64,000 bases of DNA from Coralliovum pocilloporae (GTDB lineage Bacteria > Pseudomonadota > Alphaproteobacteria > Rhizobiales > Cohaesibacteraceae): the NCBI RefSeq assembly GCF_030845175.1, contig NZ_CP132542.1:186001-250000 (forward strand). The letters run 5' to 3'. Each line of letters starts with the position of its first letter. Positions within the stretch are counted from its first letter, which is position 1. This document shows positions 16,944-26,068 of this stretch, piece after piece. Both the position numbers and the translations under genes were made by a program. The notes below the pieces were generated by a model. It searched no databases. It was not told the origin of the DNA and saw only the letters and a program-made list of their open reading frames with translations.

Positions 16944-17231
16944 TTATTCAACGACTTTGGGTACCATGAAGAAGTTGTCTTCCGACGCAGGCGCACTGTT
17001 CACGACCCGGCTTGCGTAACCACCATCAGTTACGCCATCCTGACGCTTCTTCATGCTGGTCTCGACAACAGATGTCATCGGCTCAACGCCGTCTACATCA
17101 ACTTCATTCAACTGCTCAACCCATTCAAGAATGGCATTGAGTTCGCCCTGGAGCGTCTGCGCTTCTTCATCAGTAACCGCAACGCGTGCCAGACGGGCAA
17201 CACGACGGACTGTGGCCTCATCGACCGACAT
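16944..17231 (-). CDS. gatC: Asp/Glu-tRNA amidotransferase subunit C
   Basis: GatC (95 residues) wraps around GatA and stabilises the GatA-GatB complex. It has the typical [17 protein letters not shown] start, [23 protein letters not shown] and a C-terminal FFMVPKVVE. The start at 17231 fits the family; the open frame upstream to 17267 does not. It precedes gatA by 68 bp. Confidence 0.96.
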   Translation of the reverse strand: MSVDEATVRRVARLARVAVTDEEAQTLQGELNAILEWVEQLNEVDVDGVEPMTSVVETSMKKRQDGVTDGGYASRVVNSAPASEDNFFMVPKVVE

Positions 17232-17302
17232 GGACCGACCCTTTCCTGTTTGGTGAATGGCATGCACCAGACGCGCATGACAGAATTCTGAAAAGCCCTA
17301 TA

Positions 17303-17334
17303 GCACCCCAGCCGAAGCAGAGGCAACGGGGTGC
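17303..17334 (-). terminator. Hairpin between UPF0173 gene and gatC
   Basis: GCACCCC (17303-17309) pairs with GGGGTGC (17328-17334), with an inner GCC/GGC pair set. On the minus strand a TTTTC follows about 10 nt later. It probably limits readthrough from the UPF0173 gene into gatC. Confidence 0.5.
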
Positions 17335-17380
17335 GATGCCGCAAGAGGCAGATTCAGTGATCTAATATGGGAAAGTGCAA

Positions 17381-18079
17381 TCAGATTTCAAAAGTCTCGC
17401 CCACTTTGGCCACCAGAACCTGCTGCCCGGCCATCGCATCCACAAACGCGTCGGCTGTTTCGGCAATAATCGGGAACGAGCCATAGTGACATGGAATCAC
17501 CGCATCAAACTGGAAGAACCGTTTACAGGCCATGGCAGCCACCTCGACCCCCATGGTAAACCGGTCGCCAATCGGCACCAACCCCACCTGCGGGTGATGA
17601 ATTTCATTGATCAGCGCCATGTCACCGAAGATATCCGTATCCCCCATGTGATACAGGATCGGCTCGCCTTCTGCTTTCAGGACAACACCATTGGCATTGC
17701 CCAAGCAGTGCGACACGCCATCTTCCGTCAGGTGTGCCGAAGAGTGAACAGCGTTCACATAGGTAACCGAGAAGTCACCATGCTCGACCGTACCGCCTGT
17801 ATTGGTCGGGTCGAATTTCTCAAGGCCTTTTGACTGCAGCCACATACAAAGATCAAAATTGGCGATCACCATGGCATCATAAGCCCGGGCCAGTTCAAGC
17901 GTATCGCCCATATGATCGCCATGGCCGTGGGTAAGCACAATATGCGTGCACCCGGAGGCGGCATCTTCAATAGATTGCCCGTCAAAGGCCGGATTTCCGT
18001 TAAAGAACGGATCAATCAGGATAACGGAAGACTTGAGCTCGACCTTGAATGCGGAATGGCCATACCAGGTGAGTTTCAT
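17381..18079 (-). CDS. Metal-dependent hydrolase, UPF0173 (MBL fold)
   Basis: This 232-residue metallo-beta-lactamase-fold protein begins [14 protein letters not shown] and carries the dinuclear metal motif [27 protein letters not shown] and IPCHYGSFP. These proteins are called metal-dependent hydrolases; the physiological substrate is not known to me. The ATG at 18079 is chosen; the frame is open further upstream, into the MITE fragment, but that part is not homologous. Confidence 0.92.
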   Translation of the reverse strand: MKLTWYGHSAFKVELKSSVILIDPFFNGNPAFDGQSIEDAASGCTHIVLTHGHGDHMGDTLELARAYDAMVIANFDLCMWLQSKGLEKFDPTNTGGTVEHGDFSVTYVNAVHSSAHLTEDGVSHCLGNANGVVLKAEGEPILYHMGDTDIFGDMALINEIHHPQVGLVPIGDRFTMGVEVAAMACKRFFQFDAVIPCHYGSFPIIAETADAFVDAMAGQQVLVAKVGETFEI

Positions 18080-18097
18080 TATCGCCTCCAAAAAATC

Positions 18098-18154
18098 AGG
18101 GTTCTGCCCTTCCCTGATAAACAGAATGGGCGTGAGCAATGAGTCTTGACCCTA
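18098..18154. repeat. Solo end fragment of the 10.6-kb MITE
   Basis: The sequence from TTCTGCCC through TCCCTGATAAACAGAATGGG to GAGTCTTGACCC and TA is the inverted copy of the left 50 bp of the element at 10584. It lies between UPF0173 and ruvX, with its tip facing ruvX and its outward TTGACC about 48 bp upstream of the ruvX ATG. No partner end is seen nearby. Confidence 0.8.
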
Positions 18155-18196
18155 ACCTCTCTGGTTTCCATCGTCATCCCGTGCTAAGTCACTCTC

Positions 18197-18691
18197 ATGT
18201 CAAATGATTACATTATTTCTGCCGAGGAGGTGTTGTCGCACCTGTCCTTTGGACAACGACTGATCGGCCTTGATCTCGGAACCAAAACCATCGGTCTGGG
18301 CCTTTCGAATCCGGACCTGACAGTCGCCACACCGCTTGAGACGATTCGGCGGAAGAAATTCCAGCAGGACACAGACCTGCTCCTGTCCATCTGTGCCGAA
18401 TGGAATGTGGGTGCACTTGTTCTGGGCCTGCCATTCAACATGGATGGGACCGAGGGGCCGCGCGCGCAATCCACCCGTTCGTTCGCCCGTAACCTGCATC
18501 AGAAAACCGACCTTCCCATGCTGTTCTGGGACGAGCGTCTGTCGACCGTTGCCGTCACACGGACATTACTTGATCTGGATACAAGCCGGGCAAAACGGGC
18601 CGATGTGGTCGACAAGATGGCTGCGTCTTTTATCCTGCAGGGTGTTCTTGACCGTCTGGCTCATCTAGCCCACCCGCCCGAGACTGACTGA
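18197..18691 (+). CDS. ruvX: Putative Holliday junction resolvase / pre-16S rRNA nuclease
   Basis: This 164-residue RNase H-fold protein of the YqgF/RuvX family has LIGLDLGTKTIGLGLS with the first catalytic Asp, GLPFNMDGTEG, WDERLSTVAV and KMAASFILQGVLD. YqgF matures the 16S rRNA 5' end in E. coli; the resolvase role is older and less certain. The promoter region contains the MITE end fragment. Confidence 0.93.
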   Translation: MSNDYIISAEEVLSHLSFGQRLIGLDLGTKTIGLGLSNPDLTVATPLETIRRKKFQQDTDLLLSICAEWNVGALVLGLPFNMDGTEGPRAQSTRSFARNLHQKTDLPMLFWDERLSTVAVTRTLLDLDTSRAKRADVVDKMAASFILQGVLDRLAHLAHPPETD

Positions 18692-18711
18692 CTCCAATCT
18701 GAGGAATATGC

Positions 18712-19644
18712 ATGCTGACGGTTCTGGAGAGCCTCCTGCCGATTTTCGCGGTGATCTTTCTTGGCCTGTTCATCAGACGGCAGGGTTATGTGCCGGAAGA
18801 ACAGTGGGAAGGCATGCAAAAGCTGTCCTACAGGATCTTCTTTCCCGCCCTTCTCTGCGCAACCCTCATCAAGGCGGATCTATCCACTATCCCCGTCGGA
18901 GGAGTGGCCGCGACTTCGGTTCTGGCCTCTCTGACCATGAGCGCTCTTGTCATTGCAATGTTTCCGGTTTTCCGGCGTACGCTGGGGGTCAACAATGCAG
19001 CAAATACGTCTATCTATCAGGGAACCGTACGCTGGAACGGCTTTATCGCACTTGCCATCGTGGCCAAGCTGCACGGCGATGAAGGGATTGCCATTGTAGC
19101 TCTGACACTGGCCGTTCTGGCGCCTCTGCTCAACTTTACCACCATCCTGGTTATGGCTGTCTATGCCGGTTCCGCAAAAGCCGACTACAAATCCGTTCTG
19201 AGGGAAATCATCACCAACCCGTTTATCCTGTCATCCCTCGCAGGGCTCGCCATCAATCTGGGCCATGTCCCTGTCCCCAGCCCGATCATGACCACTTTGG
19301 ACATTCTGGCGCGCCCTGCTCTGGCAATCGGCCTGCTGATGGTAGGAGCCGGACTGAGGCTGCGTTACGCCCTTCCACCAACCCCACCGGTCTGGGTTGC
19401 TGTCGGGCTGCGTCTGATGGGTATGCCGCTGCTGATGCTGGCCTTCGGCCTGTTGATGGGGCTGGATGAGGTTGCGCTTCAGGTGGCCATGATTGGCGGC
19501 GCTGTACCCACGGCCATGATTGGCTATGTGGTTGCCAAAGAGCTGGGCGGTGATGCCCCGCTCTATGCGGCCATCGCCACGATCCAGACCTTTGTCTCGG
19601 CCCTGGCTGTGCCCTTTGTCATATGGCTTTCCACGCTCTTATAG
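18712..19644 (+). CDS. AEC family transporter (auxin efflux carrier-like)
   Basis: This 310-residue integral membrane protein has about ten hydrophobic segments in two five-helix halves (LPIFAVIFLGLFIRR at the N-terminus, FVSALAVPFVIWLST at the C-terminus), as in MdcF and other AEC permeases. The substrate is probably a small organic anion but cannot be read from sequence. GAGGAAT lies before the ATG; it starts 20 bp after ruvX. Confidence 0.9.
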   Translation: MLTVLESLLPIFAVIFLGLFIRRQGYVPEEQWEGMQKLSYRIFFPALLCATLIKADLSTIPVGGVAATSVLASLTMSALVIAMFPVFRRTLGVNNAANTSIYQGTVRWNGFIALAIVAKLHGDEGIAIVALTLAVLAPLLNFTTILVMAVYAGSAKADYKSVLREIITNPFILSSLAGLAINLGHVPVPSPIMTTLDILARPALAIGLLMVGAGLRLRYALPPTPPVWVAVGLRLMGMPLLMLAFGLLMGLDEVALQVAMIGGAVPTAMIGYVVAKELGGDAPLYAAIATIQTFVSALAVPFVIWLSTLL

Positions 19645-19653
19645 GATTGTGCC

Positions 19654-21300
19654 TCACCGCTCCTGCGGTGCCACCGTATCGATAAGGCGCGCCGCATCAT
19701 AGCGGCCATCAAGCATGCCATAGGTCATCCGCCACTGCCCCGATGCCAGCCGCGTCTGAAAAAAGACATCCGCCAGCTCTTCATATCCGATCAACCTGAG
19801 TGCGGAAACGGACCCGATCAGCGCCAGTTGCTCCGTCAATATGCGAGCTGAACCGGGATCCACCAGACAGGCCCGCGCTGCGGACTGGAGAGCCGACGCG
19901 ATATCAAGCCCTGAACGGCCAAGCCATCTGCCAAATTCCGGCAGAACCGCATCAAGGCAGTCCGGCTCCTCTTCGAGAACCCGCAGAAGATCGAGGCACA
20001 TCACATTGCCCGCTCCTTCCCAGATGCCATTGACCGGAGCTTCCCGATAGGCGCGCGCCAGAAGGCCGTCCTCCACATATCCGTTGCCACCGAGGCATTC
20101 CATAGCCTCAAAGAGAAAGGCCGGAGCCATCTTGCAGATCATGTATTTGATGACCGGCGTCATCAGCCGCGCATAAGCCCGTTCGGACGGATTGGTCGCA
20201 GCCTCGGTAAAACTATGGGACAGGCGCATGACCAGTGCGGTCGCAGCCGCAGAATCGAGAGCCATATCGCCAAGCACGCGCTGCATGATCGGCTGATCGA
20301 CCAGAGCTTTCCGGAACACATGGCGGTGTCGCACGTGATGGACCGCATTCGCCAGCCCAAGACGCATGAGGCCGGCCGAGCTGGTCGCACAATCAAGTCG
20401 CGTCTGCGTCACCATATCGAGAATGGTCCGAATACCACGCCCCTCCTCGCCCACCAGAAAGGCCGTTGCGTCGTGAAACTCAACTTCTGAGGAGGCATTT
20501 GACCGATTGCCAAGCTTTGTCTTCAACCGCTGAAACTGAAGTCCATTGACCGTCTCATCCGGCAGAACCCGGGGCATGAGAAACAGACCCACGCCCTTTT
20601 CTGTCCGGGCCAGAATGAGGAAGGCATCACACATGGGAGCTGACATGAACCATTTATGGCCGGTCAGTCGCCACGCACCGGCACCATCCGGCACGGCAAC
20701 AGTTCGTGTGGCAGACACATCAGTGCCGCCCTGTCGCTCTGTCATGCCCATACCGATTGTAGCCGATGTCTTCAGATGCGGCGCACGGAATGACGGGTCA
20801 TAAGATCGGGTTTTCAAACGAGGGGCCCACTCCTCAACCAGGTCTGGTGCATGCCTGATTGCAGCCAGTGACGCACTGGTCATCGACAGCGGACAGATAT
20901 GCCCAGCCTCTACCTGAGCCGTCAGATAGAGCAGCCCCGCCCGCTCAGCATGCCCCGCAGGAGAGAACAGGTCCCGATTATTTTCCCATGGCATCGAGTG
21001 AAGCCCACCTGCGGCACTCCGGCTCATCAGCGCATGATAGGCTGGATGAAACTCAACCTGGTCAGACCTGTTTCCAACCGCATCATGGGTTTTCAGCACG
21101 GGCGCATTTTCGTTGGCCAGTCGACCGAGATCAAAGCTGCTGCTCATACCCCAGTCTTCGCCAGAGCGTTTCAGCCGCGAGGCTGCATCCGGAGCGTACA
21201 AAGAAATAGCCTGGCGCAGCACAGGATCTGATGAAAAGAGATTCCGACCGGCAAACGGCGGACTCTGGTTCACGTTCTCCAATGGCTCGAACGGATGCAT
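19654..21300 (-). CDS. aidB: AidB-like acyl-CoA dehydrogenase
   Basis: This 548-residue protein is close in length to E. coli AidB (541) and shares NQSPPFAGRNLFSSDPVL, TSATIGMGMTERQGGTDV, GHKWFMSAPMCDAFLIL, ECLGGNGYVEDG and WEGAGNVMCLDLLR. AidB is an FAD-dependent protein of the adaptive response to alkylation that binds DNA through an extra C-terminal domain. The ATG at 21300 matches the family start; the frame is open to 21342. It is convergent with the AEC gene and divergent from pyrB. Confidence 0.92.
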   Translation of the reverse strand: MHPFEPLENVNQSPPFAGRNLFSSDPVLRQAISLYAPDAASRLKRSGEDWGMSSSFDLGRLANENAPVLKTHDAVGNRSDQVEFHPAYHALMSRSAAGGLHSMPWENNRDLFSPAGHAERAGLLYLTAQVEAGHICPLSMTSASLAAIRHAPDLVEEWAPRLKTRSYDPSFRAPHLKTSATIGMGMTERQGGTDVSATRTVAVPDGAGAWRLTGHKWFMSAPMCDAFLILARTEKGVGLFLMPRVLPDETVNGLQFQRLKTKLGNRSNASSEVEFHDATAFLVGEEGRGIRTILDMVTQTRLDCATSSAGLMRLGLANAVHHVRHRHVFRKALVDQPIMQRVLGDMALDSAAATALVMRLSHSFTEAATNPSERAYARLMTPVIKYMICKMAPAFLFEAMECLGGNGYVEDGLLARAYREAPVNGIWEGAGNVMCLDLLRVLEEEPDCLDAVLPEFGRWLGRSGLDIASALQSAARACLVDPGSARILTEQLALIGSVSALRLIGYEELADVFFQTRLASGQWRMTYGMLDGRYDAARLIDTVAPQER

Positions 21301-21443
21301 TCCACGCTCCCAGAATCGCCTAGACTGTTGAAACAATAACATGCGTCAATCAGCACGCGGAAACCAGAGAGCCAAAGAATGTCGCCTTTCCATCGCAACA
21401 GGCTTGCTCCTCCAGCCCCTCGGGCTTATAGGATGGGTCCTTG

Positions 21444-22409
21444 ATGAGCGAGCAAAACACACCATCCGATTTTACATTTCCCCACCGGCATCTTCTCGGC
21501 ATTGCAGGCCTGCATCCGACTGAGATAACCGGTTTGCTGGATATGGCCGACGAGGCGGTTGAGATCAGCCGACAAGTCGAGAAAAAGAAAAGCGTTCTGC
21601 GCGGCAGGACGCAAATCAACCTGTTCTTCGAAGCATCCACCAGAACCCAGTCCTCTTTTGAACTGGCAGGCAAACGCCTGGGCGCTGATGTGATGAACAT
21701 GTCCGTGGCCTCCTCTTCGGTCAAAAAAGGGGAAACCCTGATCGATACGGCCATCACGCTGAACGCCATGCGACCGGATCTGCTTGTGGTCCGGCACAGT
21801 TCCGCCGGTGCTGTGGAGCTTCTGGCACAGAAGGTTGACTGTTCCGTCGTCAATGCCGGAGACGGCGCCCATGAGCACCCGACCCAGGCGCTTCTTGATG
21901 CTCTGACCATCCGGCGCGCAAAAGGCAGCCTTGAAGGTCTACAGGTGGCAATTTGCGGTGATGTCCTGCACAGCCGTGTGGCGCGGTCCAATATCCTCCT
22001 GCTCAATACCATGGGTGCACGGGTACGGGTCATAGCCCCCAGCTCTCTGCTGCCGCTGGGTATTGACCGGATGGGTGTCGAAGTCTTCACCAACATGAGG
22101 GCTGGCCTGAAGGATTGTGACGTTGTCATGATGCTCCGGCTGCAGCGCGAGCGGATGGCCGGATCCTTCGTCCCCTCCATCCGCGAATACTTCCGCTTCT
22201 ACGGCCTTGATGAGGAAAAGCTCTCCTTTGCCAAACCGGACGCTCTGGTCATGCATCCCGGCCCGATGAACCGGGGTGTGGAGATTGATTCGGCTGTCGC
22301 AGACGGACCGCAGAGCGTCATCCGGGAACAGGTCGAGATGGGTGTCGCCATCCGCATGGCCGTTCTCGAAGCCCTGTCAGCCCACCTGCCCAATTCCATC
22401 GGAAAGTGA
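21444..22409 (+). CDS. pyrB: Aspartate carbamoyltransferase catalytic chain
   Basis: PyrB (321 residues) condenses carbamoyl phosphate with aspartate. It shows the carbamoyl-phosphate loop [33 protein letters not shown] and the aspartate-site MLRLQRERM. The ATG at 21444 follows a GGATGG; a TTG directly before it is also in frame. It is followed 4 bp later by the pyrC-like gene, with which class-A-type ATCases can form a dodecamer. Confidence 0.97.
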   Translation: MSEQNTPSDFTFPHRHLLGIAGLHPTEITGLLDMADEAVEISRQVEKKKSVLRGRTQINLFFEASTRTQSSFELAGKRLGADVMNMSVASSSVKKGETLIDTAITLNAMRPDLLVVRHSSAGAVELLAQKVDCSVVNAGDGAHEHPTQALLDALTIRRAKGSLEGLQVAICGDVLHSRVARSNILLLNTMGARVRVIAPSSLLPLGIDRMGVEVFTNMRAGLKDCDVVMMLRLQRERMAGSFVPSIREYFRFYGLDEEKLSFAKPDALVMHPGPMNRGVEIDSAVADGPQSVIREQVEMGVAIRMAVLEALSAHLPNSIGK

Positions 22410-22413
22410 CCTC

Positions 22414-23730
22414 ATGGCTGATGAACGCCGCAAGGGAAATACGGTCCCCGTCATTCTGAAAAATGCACGTCTCTATGATCCGTCCCAGCCCATGGATGAA
22501 CATGGCTCGCTTCTGATTGAAGATGGTATCATCAAGGCTCAGGGCGGCCCGGACGAACTGGCACCCTCCGGGACCGAGATTATCGACTGCGAAGGCCATA
22601 CTGTCATGCCGGGTCTTGTCGATGCCCGGGTCTTTGTCGGTGAACCAGGTGCAGAACATCGCGAAACCCTGCGTTCTGCCAGCAAGGCAGCCGCAGCCGG
22701 TGGCGTGACCACCATTGTCGTGATGCCGGACACAGACCCCGTCATTGATGATATCGCCCTGCTTGACTTCATCATGCGCCGCGGACGGGATGAGTCCGTT
22801 GTTCGGGTCCGCGCCATGGCGGCCATGACACAGGGGCTCGAAGGCCGTGAAATCACCGAATTCGGCCTCTTGAAAGAGACCGGTGCCCTTGGCTTTACTG
22901 ATGGGCGTCACAGCATTTCCAATGCCATGCTGATGGCGCGCGCACTCACCTATGCCCGTGATTTCAAGATGCCGATCTGCCATCACACCCAGGATCTGAG
23001 CCTCAGCTCAAACGGTGTAATGAATGCGGGCGAGAATGCATCACGTCTTGGTCTGCCGGGCATTCCGCATGAAGCAGAAACCATTGTGGTCGACCGGGAT
23101 ATCCGCCTGGCCCGCATGACACGTGGCTATTATCACGCAGCCAGCATTTCCAGCCCGGAATCAGCTCGCCTGATCGCTGGTGCAAAGTTGGAAGGCCTCA
23201 ATGTCACGGCAGGTATCTCTGTCAATCATCTGACCTTGAACGAAAATGACATCGGCTCCTACCGGACATTCTTCAAGATGTCCCCGCCCCTGCGCAGTGA
23301 AGAAGACCGGCAGCAGATGATCGAAGCGCTGAAAAACGGCACCATCGATATCATCCAGTCCTCCCATGACCCGCAGGATGTGGAGACCAAGCGTCATCCG
23401 TTTGCCGAGGCTGAAGATGGAGCGATCGGTCTTGAAACCCTGTTGTCCGCCGCTCTCAGGCTTGTTCATTCCGGCGATGTGCCGCTGGCAACAGTGATCA
23501 AGGCCATGACCAGCAATCCGGCCCGCCTTCTCAACCTTGAGGGAGGCACCCTGAAATCGGGAAGCCCTGCCGATATTGTCGTTGCAGATCTGGATCGCCC
23601 CTGGGTCGTCAAGGCAGACGCACTCAAGTCCCGCTCAAAAAATACGCCATTTGAAGATGCCCGAATGCAGGGCAAGGTTCTGCGTACCATTGTGGCCGGA
23701 AACACCGTCTATACCTATCAGGAGGCCTGA
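22414..23730 (+). CDS. Dihydroorotase-like protein lacking the HxH metal ligands (PyrC'-like)
   Basis: This 438-residue amidohydrolase-fold protein is of class I dihydroorotase type. The place of the metal motif D.H.H.R.PG reads [14 protein letters not shown] (Asp70-His82), so both His ligands are missing. Further on it has [17 protein letters not shown] and [19 protein letters not shown] in place of the usual ligands. In Pseudomonas an inactive PyrC' of this sort is needed to assemble active PyrB. Here, directly after pyrB, the same structural role is likely; a true dihydroorotase should exist elsewhere. Confidence 0.85.
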   Translation: MADERRKGNTVPVILKNARLYDPSQPMDEHGSLLIEDGIIKAQGGPDELAPSGTEIIDCEGHTVMPGLVDARVFVGEPGAEHRETLRSASKAAAAGGVTTIVVMPDTDPVIDDIALLDFIMRRGRDESVVRVRAMAAMTQGLEGREITEFGLLKETGALGFTDGRHSISNAMLMARALTYARDFKMPICHHTQDLSLSSNGVMNAGENASRLGLPGIPHEAETIVVDRDIRLARMTRGYYHAASISSPESARLIAGAKLEGLNVTAGISVNHLTLNENDIGSYRTFFKMSPPLRSEEDRQQMIEALKNGTIDIIQSSHDPQDVETKRHPFAEAEDGAIGLETLLSAALRLVHSGDVPLATVIKAMTSNPARLLNLEGGTLKSGSPADIVVADLDRPWVVKADALKSRSKNTPFEDARMQGKVLRTIVAGNTVYTYQEA

Positions 23731-23732
23731 TC

Positions 23733-24341
23733 ATGCCCGATCCGATCAGCTGGGAGCTCGCATGGCCATATTATCTGGTCGCACTGGCCTTCGGTTATGC
23801 TTTCGGATCAATTCCGTTCGGCCTGATCATCACCAGATTTGCAGGTCTGGGTGATGTCAGGTCCATCGGATCAGGCAATATCGGCGCAACCAATGTACTG
23901 AGAACCGGCCGCAAAAGCCTTGCAGCCCTTACCCTGCTGTTTGATGCTCTCAAGGGCACCGCTCCTGTACTGCTAGCGGGGTTATGGGGCCCTGAAACAG
24001 CATTGATCGCCGGACTTGGGGCCTTTATCGGCCATCTTTTCCCCGTCTGGCTTGGGTTCAAGGGTGGTAAGGGCGTCGCAACCTATATTGGCGTTTTGCT
24101 CGGATTAAAATTTCTTCTGGTTGTATTTTTTGGGATGGTCTGGATTGCCACAGCCGTCATAAGCCGGTATTCCTCTCTATCAGCGCTTGTTGCAAGCCTT
24201 CTTACACCTGTGGCTCTTTACTGGATTGGTGAACATCAGCTTGCGGAACTCTTTGCCCTTCTCACATGCCTTCTGTGGATCAAGCACCACGCCAATATCC
24301 GGCGTCTGCTCAAGGGTGAGGAAAGCCGAATCGGGAAATAG
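23733..24341 (+). CDS. plsY: Glycerol-3-phosphate acyltransferase
   Basis: PlsY (202 residues) transfers acyl from acyl-phosphate to glycerol-3-phosphate in the inner membrane. It has five or more hydrophobic helices and the three active-site loops: [25 protein letters not shown], and [14 protein letters not shown] precedes the ATG, 2 bp after the pyrC-like gene, so it belongs to the same transcript. Confidence 0.96.
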   Translation: MPDPISWELAWPYYLVALAFGYAFGSIPFGLIITRFAGLGDVRSIGSGNIGATNVLRTGRKSLAALTLLFDALKGTAPVLLAGLWGPETALIAGLGAFIGHLFPVWLGFKGGKGVATYIGVLLGLKFLLVVFFGMVWIATAVISRYSSLSALVASLLTPVALYWIGEHQLAELFALLTCLLWIKHHANIRRLLKGEESRIGK

Positions 24342-24343
24342 TC

Positions 24344-25489
24344 ATGCTTGATCTCCGGCCGCCCACGCATCCGGCCCGGAGACAGCTGACAGAAACCCAG
24401 CGGCTGAACTGGCTGCGGCTGATCCGCAGCGAAAACGTCGGCCCGACAACCTTTCGCGAACTGGTCAATCACTTCGGAAGCGCAGCCGCCGCACTGGATG
24501 CCCTGCCGGAATTGTCCCGCAGGGGTGGGTCAAAGAAACAGATCCGCGTCTGTCCGCAGGAGTTGGCGGAAAGAGAGCTGACCCATGCTGATAGATGTGG
24601 GGCACGATTTGTAGCCTGGAGAGAGCCCGGCTATCCCTATCTTCTCGCATCTCTTGACGTGCCTCCACCCCTTCTCGCAATTCGCGGGCAAAGCGATATG
24701 GCGGACCGGCCATCGCTGGCCATTGTCGGTTCCCGAAACGCATCCATCAGCGGCAGCAAACTCACGGATCGCTTCGCACGAGAACTGGGTGAACAGGGTC
24801 TGGTCATCGTGTCTGGCCTTGCCCGTGGAATTGATACAACCGCTCACAAGGCAGCGCTGGAGCATGGCACCATTGCCGTTCTGGCCGGAGGTCTCGACAA
24901 GCTTTACCCTCCGGAGAACCGGGCTTTGTTCGATGCGATTGCAGAGCGCGGCCTGGTCATTTCCGAAATGCCGTTTGGCTGGACGGCCCGTGCTCGGGAT
25001 TTTCCAAGGCGCAACCGGATTGTCTCCGGAATCGCCTATGGAGTGCTGGTGGTCGAGGCGGCCCGTCGGTCCGGAACCCTGATTACCGCCCGGCTGGCCG
25101 GGGAACAGGGACGCCTGGTCTTCGCCATTCCCGGCTCACCGCTGGACCCGAGAGCCGAAGGCACAAACAACCTCATCCGGTCAGGGGCAACTCTTGTCGC
25201 AGAACCGAATCACATTGTGACAGATGTGATGCCGCTGCTGGGACGGCCTGTTGATGATCGCATGCTCATTGCAGAAGAGCCGGATTATACATCGCCCATT
25301 GATACAGACCTGCCCGAAACAGACCGACAGGCTCTGATAGCAGCGCTCGGACCAACACCTGTCTCTGTTGATGATATTATCGACCATACGGGGCTTGATG
25401 CCAGAACAGTCCAAATCCTGTTGCTTGAGCTTGACCTGGCCGGGCGGTTGGAACGGCACGGCTCACAGCTTGTCTCACTCATCCTCTAG
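24344..25489 (+). CDS. dprA: DNA-processing protein DprA
   Basis: DprA (381 residues) loads RecA on incoming single-stranded DNA. It has an N-terminal helical domain (LNWLRLIRSENVGPTTFREL), the Rossmann core (IVGSRNAS, SGLARGIDTTAHKAAL, LAGGLDKLYPPEN, SEMPFG, RNRIVSG) and a C-terminal winged helix (DDIIDHTGLDARTVQILLLELDLAGRLE). It begins 2 bp after plsY. Confidence 0.95.
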   Translation: MLDLRPPTHPARRQLTETQRLNWLRLIRSENVGPTTFRELVNHFGSAAAALDALPELSRRGGSKKQIRVCPQELAERELTHADRCGARFVAWREPGYPYLLASLDVPPPLLAIRGQSDMADRPSLAIVGSRNASISGSKLTDRFARELGEQGLVIVSGLARGIDTTAHKAALEHGTIAVLAGGLDKLYPPENRALFDAIAERGLVISEMPFGWTARARDFPRRNRIVSGIAYGVLVVEAARRSGTLITARLAGEQGRLVFAIPGSPLDPRAEGTNNLIRSGATLVAEPNHIVTDVMPLLGRPVDDRMLIAEEPDYTSPIDTDLPETDRQALIAALGPTPVSVDDIIDHTGLDARTVQILLLELDLAGRLERHGSQLVSLIL

Positions 25490-25569
25490 GCCAAAAGTCC
25501 TCTTGTCACAGGTGGGAAAATATCTCACGGCATTGGTGGAAAAAGCGACAGACCGGAACACCTGACAGG

Positions 25570-25803
25570 TCAGCGATACCGTGCCTTCGGTGGCTCAAAG
25601 TTCTGAGAGACCAGATCTTTATCCAGTTTTGTGACCACACCGTCTGCGGAAGCGACGGCTTCCTGCCTGGCCATCTCGAGCAAATGCGCCAGGAAAATCA
25701 GGTCAGCCCCTCGCGCCATACCGATCATCTCTTTGAGATAGTGGCTAATGTGCTCGGCAATCTGGCGATCGGTCGGTTCTGAACTCACACTGTTACTCGT
25801 CAT
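25570..25803 (-). CDS. Small helical protein of unknown function
   Basis: I do not recognise this 77-residue protein by name. It reads as two amphipathic helices (RQIAEHISHYLKEMIGMARG and ADLIFLAHLLEMARQEAVAS) and a basic end. Similar short proteins accompany alphaproteobacterial housekeeping genes. There is no signal peptide and no strong ribosome site. It is antisense to the flow of the dprA-topA run and fills most of the gap between them. Confidence 0.55.
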   Translation of the reverse strand: MTSNSVSSEPTDRQIAEHISHYLKEMIGMARGADLIFLAHLLEMARQEAVASADGVVTKLDKDLVSQNFEPPKARYR

Positions 25804-26068
25804 GGTCAGCCATTCTGAAGGACTAGGATGCCGGGTTCGACATCACCGAATGAATGGTGCCTGATGCCTCCCCCAGATACAACAAAATAATCTTTTTAAT
25901 TGCATTATGTCAAATACAACCACTTTAACGATTATAGGTTGAAATACAGGTTTATCGGAATGCACTCTTGACCCGAGCGCTTTGTGACGTCATTTCACTG
26001 TGGGCAGCAAATCCATATGAATGGAGCAATGCTGTGCAATCGTGGACCAGTTTGAGTGAAGTGCCTTC

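Noticed and set aside
25955-25980. MITE-end-like ATGCACTCTTGACCCGAG near 25960
   Set aside because: The match is short, has an inserted base and lacks the TA flank; chance or strong decay cannot be told apart.
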